A DNA stretch of 64,000 nucleotides from Lysobacter dokdonensis DS-58 (GCF_000770795.1 NZ_JRKJ01000023.1:1-64000), one strand, 5' to 3'. Counted from the stretch's first letter, positions 1-11,300 are shown. Numbers and translations: made by a program. Notes: a model not told the origin generated them from the letters alone.

Positions 1-1623
1 GGCGCGGATGCTGCGTACGTCGAACACGTCCGCCACGCGAGCCACGACCCCGCGCTGCTGCAGGCCGGCGCCGCGCTCGCAGGCAACCGCATCCCCGAAG
101 CCGAAACGCTGCTGCGCGCGCACCTTCACCGCGCACCGACGGACGTGGCCGCGATCCGCATGTTCGCCGAGCTCGCCGCGCGTGTCGGCCGCAGCGAGGA
201 AGCCGAACATCTGCTGTCGCGCGCGCTCGAACTCGCACCGAGCTTCCACGCCGCGCGTTTGCACCATGCGCTGGTGCTGAACCGCAACAACAAGCCGGCC
301 GACGCGCTGGCGCAGGTCGAGCGCCTGTTGCGCGTGGACCCGAACAACCCGGCGTATCGCAATCTGCACGCCGTCGTGCTGTGCCGCATCGGCGAATACG
401 CGCGCGCACTCGACATCTACGCCCGCCTGCTGCGCCAATACCCGGCGCAGGGCAAGATCTGGATGAGTTACGGGCATGCGCTGAAGACCGAGGGCCGGCA
501 GGACGAGGCCATCGCCGCGTACAAGCGCTGCATCGCGCTGGATCCGTCGTTCGGCGAAGCGTGGTGGAGCCTGGCGAACCTCAAGACGTTCCGATTCGAT
601 GCGACCGACCTGGCGACGATGCGCCGGCAACTCGACAAGGACGCCTTGCCCGCCGAGCATCGTTTCCACCTGGAATTCGCCCTCGGCAAGGCGCTGGAAG
701 ACGCGGGCGAATACGCCGAATCCTTCGTGCACTACGACAACGGCAACCGGCATCGCCGCGAAACGATCCACTACACGCCCGAGGACAACACGGCGCGCGT
801 GCGCCTGATCAAGCGCACCTACACCAAAGCCTTCTTCGCATCGCGCGCCGGTAGCGGATGCGACGCGCCCGACCCGATCTTCATCGTCGGCATGCCGCGC
901 GCGGGCTCGACCCTGATCGAGCAGATCCTGGCCAGCCACTCCGCGGTCGAAGGCACGATGGAATTGCCGGAGATCATCGCGATCACGCGGGAGATGCGCC
1001 GACAGGTGGACGCCGCGCAATCGCAGCCCTATCACGAGGCGCTGGCCGAACTCGATCCTGCGCAGTTGCGCGCACTCGGCGAGCGCTACCTCGAACGCAC
1101 GCGCGTCCATCGCAAGACCGGCGCGCCGCGGTTCATCGACAAGATGCCAAACAACTTCGCGCACATCGGCCTGATCCAGCTGGCGCTGCCGAACGCGAAG
1201 ATCATCGACGCGCGCCGCCATCCGATGGCCTGCTGCTTCTCCAACTTCAAGCAACACTACGCGCGCGGGCAGAACTTCAGCTACGGCCTCGAGGACATCG
1301 GCCGCTACTACCGCGACTACGTCGAGGCCATGGCGCACTGGGACGCCGTGCTGCCCGGCCGCATCCATCGTGTCGACTACGAACGCATGGTCGCCGACAC
1401 CGAAGGCGAAGTGCGCCGCCTGCTCGATTACCTGGGCCTGCCCTTCGAGGCCGGCTGCCTGCGATTCCACGAAAACGATCGCCCGGTGCGCACCGCGAGT
1501 TCCGAACAGGTGCGCCGGCCGATCTACAAAGACGGCGTCGACCAATGGCGTCATTACGCACCCTGGCTCGGTCCGCTCGAGGCGGCGCTGGGTCCGGTGC
1601 TCGAGGATCCATCGTTGTCCTAG
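1..1623 (+). CDS. TPR-repeat sulfotransferase family protein (5' truncated by window edge)
   Basis: The frame is open from base 1, so the true start lies upstream. The N-terminal ~220 visible residues are tetratricopeptide helices (alternating A/L-rich repeats with the usual YxxxG-type spacing). From about base 870 a Sulfotransfer-type P-loop follows: VGMPRAGSTLIEQI is the 5'-phosphosulfate loop that binds PAPS, and the HRVDYERMV region is a later conserved segment. In such fusions the TPR part presumably presents a protein or lipid acceptor for sulfation; the acceptor is unknown here. It is followed after 35 bases by a TonB-dependent receptor on the same strand, a neighbourhood I recall from Xanthomonadaceae. 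Family assignment is firm, substrate is not. Confidence 0.85.
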   Translation, partial: GADAAYVEHVRHASHDPALLQAGAALAGNRIPEAETLLRAHLHRAPTDVAAIRMFAELAARVGRSEEAEHLLSRALELAPSFHAARLHHALVLNRNNKPADALAQVERLLRVDPNNPAYRNLHAVVLCRIGEYARALDIYARLLRQYPAQGKIWMSYGHALKTEGRQDEAIAAYKRCIALDPSFGEAWWSLANLKTFRFDATDLATMRRQLDKDALPAEHRFHLEFALGKALEDAGEYAESFVHYDNGNRHRRETIHYTPEDNTARVRLIKRTYTKAFFASRAGSGCDAPDPIFIVGMPRAGSTLIEQILASHSAVEGTMELPEIIAITREMRRQVDAAQSQPYHEALAELDPAQLRALGERYLERTRVHRKTGAPRFIDKMPNNFAHIGLIQLALPNAKIIDARRHPMACCFSNFKQHYARGQNFSYGLEDIGRYYRDYVEAMAHWDAVLPGRIHRVDYERMVADTEGEVRRLLDYLGLPFEAGCLRFHENDRPVRTASSEQVRRPIYKDGVDQWRHYAPWLGPLEAALGPVLEDPSLS

Positions 1624-1658
1624 CAGATCGGATTTCCACACCTTGGGAGGGGAGCTGG

Positions 1659-4133
1659 ATGCATCGTTCAAGTCAGACATCGCGAAAGAACCGCCACGTG
1701 TGCAAGCGCTTGCCGCTGGTGGCCGCCATCTACCTCGCCTTCGGATCCGCCCTCGCACAGGAGGCCGCGCAAACCCCGCCCGCCCAGGCGCCCGCACGGC
1801 AAGCGGTGCTGGACACCGTCACGGTGACCGCGCAGAAGCGCACCGAGGACGTGCAGAAGGTGCCGATCAGCATCCAGGTGCTCGGCAAGGAAAAGCTCGA
1901 CGAGCTCGACCTGAAGGATTTCAACGATTACGCGGCCTACGTGCCGGCGCTGTCCTTCGACACCGGTGAAGGCGGCAGCGCGGTGCCCTACATGCGCGGC
2001 GTGGCCAGCGGAGAGAACAGCAACCACTCGGGCCCGCAGCCCAGCGTGGGCGTGTACTTCGACGAGCAGCCGGTGACCACCATCGGCGGCGTGCTCGACA
2101 TCAACCTGTACGACATCGACCACGTCGAAGCGCTCGCCGGCCCGCAGGGCACGCTGTACGGCGCGAGCTCGCAGGCGGGCACGCTGCGCATCATCACGCG
2201 CAAGCCGGACAAGGAAGCGTTCTCGGCCGGCTACGCATTCGGCGTGAACACGCTGACCGGCGGCGACAACGGTTTCGTGGCCGAAGGCTTCGTCAACCTG
2301 CCGATCGGCAAGAACGCGGCGATCCGCGTCGTGGCGTGGGACAAGAAGGACGCCGGCTACGTCGACAACAAGCCGGCCACGCGCACCTTCCCCTCGTGGG
2401 ACGCCGACTCCGGCGGCAACGGCACGATCACCAACGTCGGCACCGTCGCCGAGGACAACTACAACGACATCTTCACCCGCGGCGCGCGCGCGGCGTTGCG
2501 CTTCGACTTCGCCGAGAACTGGTCGGTCACGCCGATGGTGATGACGCAGAAGACCGACAGCTACGGCAACTTCGCCGGCGACGACCACCTCGGCGACTAC
2601 ATCGTCAACAAGTACTACCCCGAAAGCGCGACGGACGACTGGACCTCGGCCGCGCTGACGGTGGAAGGCAAGATCGGCAACTTCGACCTGACGTATGCGT
2701 ACTCGCACCTGCGCCGCGAGATCGACAGCGAGTTCGACTACAGCGATTACTCGTTCTGGTACGACAGCCTGGATGGATCGGGCGCTTACTTCTACGACGA
2801 CACCGGTGCGCTCATCAATCCCTCGCAGATCATCGTCGGCGTGGACAAGTACACCAAGCAGAGCCACGAGCTGCGCATCGCCTCGCCGAGCGACGAGGAC
2901 TTCCGCTTCGTCGCCGGCGTGTTCTTCCAGAAACAGACGCACGACATCCTGCAGCAATACAAGGTGATCGGCGATCTGGCGGCCTCGCTGGAAGTGACCG
3001 GTTGGCCCGACACGATCTGGCTGACCAACCAGGGCCGTCGCGACACCGACGAAGCGGCCTTCGGCGAAGTCTCCTACGATTTCAACGACCACTGGACCGC
3101 CACGGTCGGCGCGCGCTATTTCCGCTACGACAACAGCCTGCGCGGGTTCTTCGGTTACAGCGCCGGGTACAGCAGCAACTACGGCGAAGCGTTGTGCTTC
3201 CTCGACACGCCGTACCACGGCGCGCCGTGCGTCAACCTGGACAACACGGTCAAGAAGAGCGACACGATCTTCAAGGGCAACCTGACCTACCACATCGACG
3301 AGAACAAGCTGATCTACGGCACGTGGTCGGAAGGTTTCCGGCCCGGCGGGTTGAACCGCAACGGCAACGTCGGTCCCTACCTGCCCGATTACCTGACCAA
3401 CTGGGAACTGGGCTGGAAGACGACGTGGCAGGACAACCGCCTCGCGTTCAACGGCGCGGTGTTCCAGGAAGACTGGGACGACATCCAGTACTCGTTCCTG
3501 CCGCCGAGCGGCTCGGGCCTGACCGTCATCCGCAACGCGGGCAATGCACGCGTGCGCGGCCTGGAAATGGACCTGAGCTGGGCGGCGACCTACAACTTCC
3601 GCCTCAACGGCGGCGTGGCCTTCTACGACGCGGAGTTGACGAAGGAGTACTGCGGCTTCAACGACCTCGCGGGCAATCCGGTGACCGCGTGCCCGCCGGG
3701 CACGGTGAATCCGAACGATCCCCTCGATCCGGACGACGACGAAGTGGTCGACGGCGCGCAGGCGCCGGTCGGCACGCGCCTGCCGGTGACGCCGCGCTTC
3801 AAGGGCAACGTGACGGGGCGCTACGCGTTCGACATCGGGTCGCTGGAGTCGTACGTGCAGGGCTCGCTGGTGCACGTCGGCAGCCGCCCGGCGGCGTTGA
3901 CGCGCGAGGACCTGGCCGCGTTCGGCGACCTGGATTCCTACACGCAGTTCGACTTCTCCGTCGGCATCCGCAAGGACACCTGGTCGCTGGACTTCTTCCT
4001 GAAGAACGCCTTCGACGACCACCCGGAGCAGACGCGCTTCGCGCAATGCGCCACCGATACCTGCGGCTTCCAGTCGTACACGGTGCACGGCGCGCCGCGC
4101 AGCATCGGGATCCGGTTCTCGCAGGAATTCTGA
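1659..4133 (+). CDS. TonB-dependent outer-membrane receptor
   Basis: 824 residues. The ATG at 1659 was chosen because it follows a strong GGGAGGGGAG ribosome site and opens a signal peptide (MHRSSQ... ending SALAQ). The mature protein has a plug domain beginning around LDTVTVTAQKRTEDVQ, followed by a 22-strand-type barrel rich in aromatic alternating strands and ending in a terminal phenylalanine (FSQEF), typical for BAM recognition. It resembles the Fe-siderophore/oligosaccharide group of receptors related to the Caulobacter-type TonB proteins. Ligand cannot be read from sequence. A rho-independent terminator follows immediately. Confidence 0.93.
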   Translation: MHRSSQTSRKNRHVCKRLPLVAAIYLAFGSALAQEAAQTPPAQAPARQAVLDTVTVTAQKRTEDVQKVPISIQVLGKEKLDELDLKDFNDYAAYVPALSFDTGEGGSAVPYMRGVASGENSNHSGPQPSVGVYFDEQPVTTIGGVLDINLYDIDHVEALAGPQGTLYGASSQAGTLRIITRKPDKEAFSAGYAFGVNTLTGGDNGFVAEGFVNLPIGKNAAIRVVAWDKKDAGYVDNKPATRTFPSWDADSGGNGTITNVGTVAEDNYNDIFTRGARAALRFDFAENWSVTPMVMTQKTDSYGNFAGDDHLGDYIVNKYYPESATDDWTSAALTVEGKIGNFDLTYAYSHLRREIDSEFDYSDYSFWYDSLDGSGAYFYDDTGALINPSQIIVGVDKYTKQSHELRIASPSDEDFRFVAGVFFQKQTHDILQQYKVIGDLAASLEVTGWPDTIWLTNQGRRDTDEAAFGEVSYDFNDHWTATVGARYFRYDNSLRGFFGYSAGYSSNYGEALCFLDTPYHGAPCVNLDNTVKKSDTIFKGNLTYHIDENKLIYGTWSEGFRPGGLNRNGNVGPYLPDYLTNWELGWKTTWQDNRLAFNGAVFQEDWDDIQYSFLPPSGSGLTVIRNAGNARVRGLEMDLSWAATYNFRLNGGVAFYDAELTKEYCGFNDLAGNPVTACPPGTVNPNDPLDPDDDEVVDGAQAPVGTRLPVTPRFKGNVTGRYAFDIGSLESYVQGSLVHVGSRPAALTREDLAAFGDLDSYTQFDFSVGIRKDTWSLDFFLKNAFDDHPEQTRFAQCATDTCGFQSYTVHGAPRSIGIRFSQEF

Positions 4134-4149
4134 GACGATTTGCCAACCA

Positions 4150-4185
4150 CCGGTGGCGGCCCCACGCCGCCACCGGTTTTTTTTT
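4150..4185 (+). terminator. Rho-independent terminator after TonB receptor
   Basis: A perfect 10-bp stem (4150-4159 with 4167-4176, CCGGTGGCGG/CCGCCACCGG) with a 7-base loop is followed by nine T. It lies 16 bases after the receptor stop and before the next gene's ribosome site, so the peptidase is probably transcribed separately. Confidence 0.92.
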
Positions 4186-4212
4186 CACCCGACGAAGAGG
4201 GATAGCCCCCCG

Positions 4213-5601
4213 ATGACCCGTACGTTGCTGGGCGCGATGCTCGCGCTGACCATCGCCGCGCCGTGCGCCGCGGCCGACCTGACGCCCGAACAGGCGCGCG
4301 CGCGCGAGATCTATTCGACACTGATCGCGTACAACACCGCCGAAGGCAACGCGCAGGTGCCGGTGATGGCCAAGTGGCTGGCGAAGCAATTCCGCGACGC
4401 GGGGTTCGCCGAAGCCGACATCCACGTGTTGCCCGTGGGCGAGACCGCGTCGCTCGTCGTGCGCTATCCCGGCGACGGCAGCGGTGGCAAGCCGATCCTG
4501 TTGATGGCGCACATGGACGTCGTGGCGGCCGATCCGAAGGACTGGAAGCGTGATCCGTTCAAGTTGGTCGAGGAGAACGGGTATTTCTTCGGCCGCGGTA
4601 CGAGCGACGTGAAGGATGGCATCGCCACGCTCACCGCGACCTTCCTGCGGTTGAAGAAGGAAGGCTTCGTGCCCACGCGCGACCTGGTCATCGTGTTCAC
4701 CGGCGATGAGGAAACGCAGATGGCCACCACGCGCGATCTCACCACGACGCATCGCACGCTCATCGACGCCGAGTACGCGCTCAACGCCGACGGTGGCGGC
4801 GGGACGCTGGAAGAAGACGGCACGCCGCGTTCGTACAGCATGCAGACGGCGGAGAAGACCTACGCCGATTTCGAACTCACGACGCACAACCCCGGCGGCC
4901 ACAGCTCGCGGCCCACGCCGCGCAACGCGATCTACGAACTGGCCGATGCACTCAAGAAGGTGCAGGCGCATGCGTTCCCCGTGATGTGGAACGACACGAC
5001 CGTCGCGGAGTTGCGCGCCGAGGGCAAGGTCGCGCCGGGCGCGGTGGGGGCGGCGATGGCGGCCTTCGCGAAGGACCAACGCGACGCGAAGGCGATCGCG
5101 ACGCTCGCCGCCGATCCGGGCAGCGTCGGCCGCATCCGCACGACGTGCGTGGCGACGATGCTGCGCGGCGGTCACGGACGCAATGCGCTGCCGCAATCGG
5201 CGACCGCGAACGTCAACTGCCGCATCTTCCCGGGCACGCCGGTGGACGACGTGCGGAAGACCTTGCAGGGCGTGGTCGGCCAGGACGTCGAAGTGACGAC
5301 GATCGGTTCGCCCGTCTCCAGCGATGCCTCGCCGCTGCGGCCCGATGTCGTCGCCGCGGTGACGCGCGCGGTGCACACGCTGTATCCGGGCATCGAGATC
5401 GTGCCCAACCAATCCTCGGGCGCGACGGACGGGATGTATTTCCGCTCCGCGGGCATTCCGACGTATGGCGTGTCGGGGATGTTCGCGAAGGACAGCGATG
5501 CGTTCGCGCACGGGCTGGACGAGCGCGTGCCGGTGAAGGGGTTCTACGACGGGCTCGATTACTGGTACGTGTTGCTGAAGGACCTGGCCGGGAAGAAGTA
5601 A
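4213..5601 (+). CDS. Secreted M20 family zinc metallopeptidase
   Basis: 462 residues. ATG at 4213 follows a GAAGAGGG site and starts a signal peptide (MTRTLLGAMLALTIAAPCAAA), so the protein is exported. Co-catalytic dizinc residues are visible: HMDVVAAD (His and Asp), DVKDG, and GDEE, with a late FAHGLDERV supplying the last His. This is the M20/ArgE-DapE-carboxypeptidase fold with a central dimerisation (lid) domain. A periplasmic or extracellular dipeptidase/aminoacylase role is likely but the substrate is unknown. It is convergent with the peptide transporter across a bidirectional terminator, which suggests, without proving, a shared role in peptide use. Confidence 0.9.
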   Translation: MTRTLLGAMLALTIAAPCAAADLTPEQARAREIYSTLIAYNTAEGNAQVPVMAKWLAKQFRDAGFAEADIHVLPVGETASLVVRYPGDGSGGKPILLMAHMDVVAADPKDWKRDPFKLVEENGYFFGRGTSDVKDGIATLTATFLRLKKEGFVPTRDLVIVFTGDEETQMATTRDLTTTHRTLIDAEYALNADGGGGTLEEDGTPRSYSMQTAEKTYADFELTTHNPGGHSSRPTPRNAIYELADALKKVQAHAFPVMWNDTTVAELRAEGKVAPGAVGAAMAAFAKDQRDAKAIATLAADPGSVGRIRTTCVATMLRGGHGRNALPQSATANVNCRIFPGTPVDDVRKTLQGVVGQDVEVTTIGSPVSSDASPLRPDVVAAVTRAVHTLYPGIEIVPNQSSGATDGMYFRSAGIPTYGVSGMFAKDSDAFAHGLDERVPVKGFYDGLDYWYVLLKDLAGKK

Positions 5602-5633
5602 AAAAAAAGGCGGCCCGAGGGCCGCCTTTTTTC
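5600..5633. terminator. Bidirectional terminator
   Basis: An A-run (5600-5608), a GGCGGCC/GGCCGCC stem and then a T-run (5627-5632) make a hairpin that terminates from both sides, between the convergent M20 peptidase and POT transporter genes. Confidence 0.9.
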
Positions 5634-5645
5634 TTGCGCGCGGGG

Positions 5646-7145
5646 TTACTTCACCCCGTGCATCAACTTCTGGATCAAGGGCGCGATCAGGAACAACGCC
5701 ACGCCGCCCACCATCAGGATGATGAAGCCCTGCGTGTAGCTGGCGTACGCCGAATCGATGGTCATTCCCGTTTCGCCGCTCGCGTGGCTGGCGAAAATGC
5801 CCGACAGGTTGTTGCCGATGCCCGTCGAGAGGAACCAGCCGCCCATGCCGAAGCCCACCAGGCGCACCGGCGCGAGCTTGGTGGTCATCGACAGGCCGAT
5901 CGGCGACAGGCACAGCTCGCCCACCGACTGGATGACGTAGACCATGAAGAGCGTCCAGAACGGGATCTTGCCGGCGACGACCATGCCCGACAGCGCGGCC
6001 ATCAACAGCAGGAAGGCCAGGCCGTTGAAGATGATGCCCAGGCCGAACTTGCGCGGGATCGACGGGTTGTGGCGGCCCATCTTGATCCACGTCCACGCCA
6101 CGATCGGCGCGAGCGTGATGATCGCCAGCGAGTTCACCGACTGGAACCAACCCACCGGGAAGATCCAGCTGCCGAAGTTGCGGTCGACGATCTGCTCGGC
6201 GAGGAAGTTGAACGAGCTGCCCGCCTGTTCGAAGAAGCACCAGAACAGGATGTTGAAGGTGAAAATGATCAGCATCGCAATGGCGCGGTCGCGCGCGACC
6301 TTGCCGTCGCGGATGCCTTCCATCAGCAACATGCCGCACAACGCGAGGAACAACACCGTCAGCACGGCCTGCAACTTCGCCGCGTCGATGGCGAGCAGGA
6401 AGTAGTACACCGGGATCGACGCCAGGCAGAACGCCAGCACGTACAACACCTTGTGCTTGCCGCCCGCCCCTTCCGCCGGCCGGCCGATGCCACCAAGCTG
6501 GCGGCGTCCGAACCAGAACCACACCAGGCTGATCAGCATGCCGACGCCCGACACCATGAAGACGATCTTGTAGGTCGGCATCTCCGGCGTGCCGCCGAAC
6601 ATGTGTTCGGCCATCCAGCCGGTCAGCAGCGGCGCGATCATCGCGCCCAGGTTGATGCCCATGTAGAACAGGGTGAAGCCCGAATCGCGGCGCTCGTCGC
6701 CCTGCGCGTAGAGCTTGCCGACCATCGTCGAGATGTTCGGCTTGAACAGCCCGTTACCCGCGATCACGGTGGCGAGACCCACCTTGAAGACCGTCTCGTC
6801 GGGGTAGGCGATCATGAACAAGCCCGCCGACATCACCACCGCGCCGAGCAGGATCGAACGCTGGTAACCGATCACTCGGTCGGCGATGTACCCACCGAAG
6901 ATCGCCGCGGCATAGACCAGTGCGAGATACGCGCCGTAGATGCGGCTCGCCGGCGCCTGGCCTTCGCCGCTGCCGTCGAAGAACGCCTGCACGATGTACA
7001 GCGTCAGTGCCCAACGGATCCCGTAGAACGCGAAGCGCTCCCAGAACTCCGTCATGAACAACATCCACAACGGCCTGGGGTGTCCCAAGACCTGTCGGAA
7101 TTCCGGAATGGGCGCGCTCGCGCCCGATGTCGCCGCTGAACTCAT
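5646..7145 (-). CDS. POT family proton-coupled di/tripeptide transporter
   Basis: 499 residues with about 14 hydrophobic segments. The POT signature ExxERFxxYG appears as EFWERFAFYG near the N-terminus, with the second PTR2 region around FTLFYMGINLGA. The start at 7145 (MSSAATSG) is preferred over an upstream in-frame codon because AGGGG lies 7-11 bases upstream. It is an inner-membrane MFS symporter importing small peptides with protons. It is the only gene of its transcription unit; kynA lies 136 bases upstream on the same strand. Confidence 0.94.
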   Translation of the reverse strand: MSSAATSGASAPIPEFRQVLGHPRPLWMLFMTEFWERFAFYGIRWALTLYIVQAFFDGSGEGQAPASRIYGAYLALVYAAAIFGGYIADRVIGYQRSILLGAVVMSAGLFMIAYPDETVFKVGLATVIAGNGLFKPNISTMVGKLYAQGDERRDSGFTLFYMGINLGAMIAPLLTGWMAEHMFGGTPEMPTYKIVFMVSGVGMLISLVWFWFGRRQLGGIGRPAEGAGGKHKVLYVLAFCLASIPVYYFLLAIDAAKLQAVLTVLFLALCGMLLMEGIRDGKVARDRAIAMLIIFTFNILFWCFFEQAGSSFNFLAEQIVDRNFGSWIFPVGWFQSVNSLAIITLAPIVAWTWIKMGRHNPSIPRKFGLGIIFNGLAFLLLMAALSGMVVAGKIPFWTLFMVYVIQSVGELCLSPIGLSMTTKLAPVRLVGFGMGGWFLSTGIGNNLSGIFASHASGETGMTIDSAYASYTQGFIILMVGGVALFLIAPLIQKLMHGVK

Positions 7146-7280
7146 GCGGTGCCCCTGATTTCGAATCGATGGTGCGCCAGCCGGGATGGCAGGCAATCCG
7201 GTCGAGGTTTACCGGCTAGCGAGGGGCCAAGTCAAACCGGCGAGTTGTGATGTTGCGCCGCAGCAAGAGGCGTCGCGCAT

Positions 7281-8159
7281 TCAGGCGGGCGGCTGGGCGT
7301 GCGCGGGCAAGCCGATCACCGTGCGGACTTCGAACAGCTCCGGGAAGAAGGTCAGCTCCAGCGCCTGGCGGAGGAATCCGACGCCACTCGACCCGCCGGT
7401 GCCCTTCTTGAAGCCGATGATCCGCATCACCGTGCGCATGTGGCGGAAGCGCCAGAGCTGGAATTGCGTTTCCAGGTCGACGAGGTCCTCGCACAGGTGG
7501 TAGGCCTCCCAGTTGCCGCGCGTGTTCTCGTACACCGCTTCGAACACCGGGACCAGCTCCGCCGAGAACGCGTGCGGTTGCGACCAGTCGCGGTCCAGGT
7601 GCCTGGCCGGGATCGGGTGGCCGTGGCGCGCGAGGTACATCAGCGTCTCGTCGTACAGGCTCGGCGCATCGAGCACGGCCTTCAGGCGCGCCTGGCCGTC
7701 CGGGTCGTAGGCGAACACGCGCAGCATCTGCGCGTTCTTGTTGCCCAGCAGGAATTCGATGGTGCGGTACTGCAGCGACTGGAACCCCGACGATGGCCCG
7801 AGGATCTCGCGGAATTCCATGTATTCCGACGGCGTGAGCGTCTCGAGCACCGACCACATCTCTGTGAGCTGGCGCAGCACCTGCTTGCAGCGCGCGAAGA
7901 TCTTCTGGCACGGCTCCAGGCGGTCCGCGCGCAGGTGCGCGATCGCCGCCGACAGCTCGTGGACCAGCAACTTCATCCACAGCTCGGAGACCTGGTGCTG
8001 GACGATGAACAGCAACTCGTCGTGGTGCGGCGGGTTCGACAAGGGTTGCTGCGCGGACAACAGACGCCCGAGTTGCAGGTAACCGCCGTACGTCATCCGC
8101 CCTTCAAGGTCGACGTGGATGCCTTCTTCGAGCGGGCGCTGGTTGTCTTCGATGGCCAT
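7281..8159 (-). CDS. kynA: Tryptophan 2,3-dioxygenase
   Basis: 292 residues, the usual bacterial TDO length. It uses haem to open the indole ring of L-Trp to N-formylkynurenine, the first step of the kynurenine pathway. Diagnostic segments are [20 protein letters not shown] near residue 40 (distal-pocket His and substrate contacts), [10 protein letters not shown], and the GTGGSSG substrate loop close to the C-terminus followed by the FLRQAL helix. The start at 8159 (MAIEDNQ) matches the normal N-terminus; a GTG two codons upstream is an alternative. No other kyn genes adjoin it. Confidence 0.96.
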   Translation of the reverse strand: MAIEDNQRPLEEGIHVDLEGRMTYGGYLQLGRLLSAQQPLSNPPHHDELLFIVQHQVSELWMKLLVHELSAAIAHLRADRLEPCQKIFARCKQVLRQLTEMWSVLETLTPSEYMEFREILGPSSGFQSLQYRTIEFLLGNKNAQMLRVFAYDPDGQARLKAVLDAPSLYDETLMYLARHGHPIPARHLDRDWSQPHAFSAELVPVFEAVYENTRGNWEAYHLCEDLVDLETQFQLWRFRHMRTVMRIIGFKKGTGGSSGVGFLRQALELTFFPELFEVRTVIGLPAHAQPPA

Positions 8160-8318
8160 GCTCACACCCGTGTTTGCCGCGTTGCAGCGCGAAAGAGTAG
8201 CGCGGGACGGATAGAGTAAGACAGCGGTCACACCCGGCGGGGACGATGCCGGGGGCGCTCCGCGCTACACGACGCGCCAACCAAGGCGCGCATTCCAATC
8301 ATTTCGGGGGTTACATCG

Positions 8319-11300
8319 ATGTCGAATCGGAACGTGCGCCGCCTGGCGCTCGCGGCAGGGTTGTTTTGCGCCGGCATGGGCGCCGCGCAGGCGCAGGTGG
8401 TGATCAGCCAGGTGTACGGCGGCGGCGGCAACAGCGGCGCCACGCTCAGGAACGACTTCATCGAACTGCGCAACAACGGCACGGTGGCCGTCGACGTCTC
8501 GACCTGGTCGGTGCAGTACGCCTCGGCGACGGGCGCCTCGTGGCAGCGCACCAACCTCGTCGGCAGCATCCCGGCCGGCGGCTACTACCTCATCCAGGAA
8601 GCGCAGGGCGCGGGCGGCACCACCGCCCTGCCGACCCCGAACGCGATCGGCACGATCCCGATGGCCGGCGGCGCAGGCAAGGTCGCGCTCGTCACCAACC
8701 AGGTGAGCCTCACCGTCGCGTGCCCGACGGCGAACGTCGCCGACTTCGTCGGTTTCGGTGCCACCGCCAATTGCTTCGAAGGCGCCGCACCGACCGCCGC
8801 GCCGTCGAACACCACGTCCGTGCTGCGCAAGAACGCAGGCGCGCAGGACACCAACCAGAACGGCGACGACTTCGCCACCGGCACGCCGGATCCGCGCAAC
8901 GGCGACTCCACGCCGCCGCCGCCCGTCGACCCGCCGATCGCACTGACGATCCACCAGGTGCAGGGCGCCGGACTCGCTTCGCCGTACGCCGACAAGCGCG
9001 TGATCGTCGAAGGCATCGTCACCGCGCTGAAGTTCAACAACGGCTTCTTCCTGCAGGCCCACGATGCGGACGCGGATGCGGACTCCGACACGTCCGAGGG
9101 CGTCTTCGTATTCACCTCTTCCGCGCCGACGGTCGCCGTCGGCGACCGCGTCAAGGTGACGGGCAAGGTGCAGGAATACACGCCGTCGACCAATCTCAAC
9201 CAGTTGAGCATCACCGAGATCGTCGAGCCGTCCATCGAGAAGGTGTCCTCGGGCAACGCACTGCCCGTGATCGTCGCGCTCGGCGCGTACGACCTCTCCA
9301 CGTCCGCGACGCCGGGGACGCTCGAACGCCTCGAGGGCATGCGCGTGTCGCTGGCCGAAGCCGTCGTCGTCGGCGCCTCCGACGGACGCATCACCGAAAC
9401 CACCGCGACGGCCTCGACCGACGGCGTGTTCTACGTGACGCTGCCCGACGTCGCGGTGCCGTTCCGCGAGCCGGGCATCGGCGTGATGGATGCCATCGCG
9501 ATCCCCGCCGGCAAGAATCCGCCGCGCTTCGACACCAACCAGGAGCGCCTGATGGTCCGCAGCCGCGGGCAGGTCGGGGCGAATGCACTGGCGCTGGACA
9601 ACGAAGCCATCGTCGCCGGCCTGTCCGGCGTGCTCGATTACTTCGACGGCACGTGGGCATTGCTGCCCGACGCCGCGACGCCGCCGCAGGCCGTCGGCGG
9701 CAAGACGCCGATCTACGTTGCGCCCGCGAAGCACGAAGAAGCCACCATCGGCGGCTTCAACCTGCTGCGCTTCTTCGACGAGGTGAACGACAGCAACGGC
9801 GCACCGACGCTCACGCCCGCCGCGCTCGACTTCCGCCTGGGCAAGACCGCGCGCGCGATCTGCGAAGGCCTGCAGGCGCCGGACATCCTCGGCGTCGTTG
9901 AAGTCGAGAACATGCACGTGTTGCAACTGCTGTCCGAGCGTATCGACGCCACGTGCGCCGTCGCCCCGCATTACGTGCCGTACCTGGTGCAGGGCAACGA
10001 TCCGGGCGGCATCAACGTCGGCGTGCTCGCGTCCACGCGCGACAATGGCGCGGGCGTGCCGCGCGTCGAAATCGTCGATGTCACGCAGTTCGGCAAGGAC
10101 GCGACCTTCGCCAATCCGAACGCCACCACGAGCCTGCTCAACGACCGTCCGCCGCTGCTCGTGCGCACCGTGATCCACCAGGACAACGGCGCGTCGTATC
10201 CGGTCAGCGTCATCGTCAACCACCTGCGGTCGCTCAACGGTGTCGACGACAGCACGCCGGGCAGCAACGGCTGGTCGAGCGAAGGCGCGCGCGTGCGCGG
10301 CAAGCGCGCGGCGCAGGCGGCGTACCTGGCCGGTCTGGTGCAGGAACTGGAAACGCAAAATCCGAGTGAACGCTTCGTGCTGGTCGGCGATTTCAACGCG
10401 TTCGAATTCAACGACGGCTACGTCGACGTCATGGGCGTGGTGAAGGGCACGCCGGTCGCCGACGACCAGGTGCTGACGGCGATCGCCTCGCCGCTGACGA
10501 CGCCGCTGCTCGACGGCAAGGACTTCGTCGCCGATCCGAACGAGCGCTATTCGTACGTGTTCGAAGGCAACGCGCAGACGCTCGACCACGCGCTGCTGAA
10601 CCAGGCCGTCGTCGACAGCGCGCTGCATGTCGAAGTCGACCATGCGCGCATCAACGCCGACTTCGGCGTGCACCACTTCGGCGATGCGACGCTGCCGATC
10701 CGCGTGTCCGACCACGACCCGGTGCGGGTGCGCATCGCGGTGCCCGCCTTCCGTTCGGCGGACCTGCGCACGACCTTGTCGGCGCCGGCCACCGCGCATC
10801 CGGGGCAGGTCGTGCATTTCGATGCGGCGGTGTCGAACGCAGGCCCGAACGACGCGGAGAACGCGAGCGTGGCGTTCGTGTTCGACGGCGCGTGGTCGCC
10901 GTCGACGACCGCGCCGGGCTGGGCGTGCGATGCGCCCGTGCAGGACGCCGCGACCACGACGGTGATCTGCCGCAACCCGGTGTTCGCCAGCGGCGCTGCG
11001 GCCGACTTCGACATCGATGTCGCGGTGCCGCAGGCCATGGCCGTCGGCACGCTGAAGCTGGCTGCGAGCGCGGCCTCGTCCATCACCGATCCGGCCAACG
11101 CCGACAACGGTGCGACGGCGAGCGTTGCGATCGCGGCGCAGGCCAACCTGATCGCAGCGATCACCGGTTCTACGCTGCCGGTGAAGGCCGGCGCGAAGAC
11201 GCAGGCGCCGGTGCGCGTGCGCAACACCGGCCCGGATGCGATGTGGCAACCGACCATGACCCTGACCGGCGACGTGCCGGCAGGCCTGGTGACCCTCGCC

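Noticed and set aside
1668-4088. Long open frame on the minus strand opposite the TonB receptor
   Set aside because: High-GC shadow: composition is Arg/Val/Ala-biased, with no domain, and the plus-strand receptor is complete with a ribosome site.
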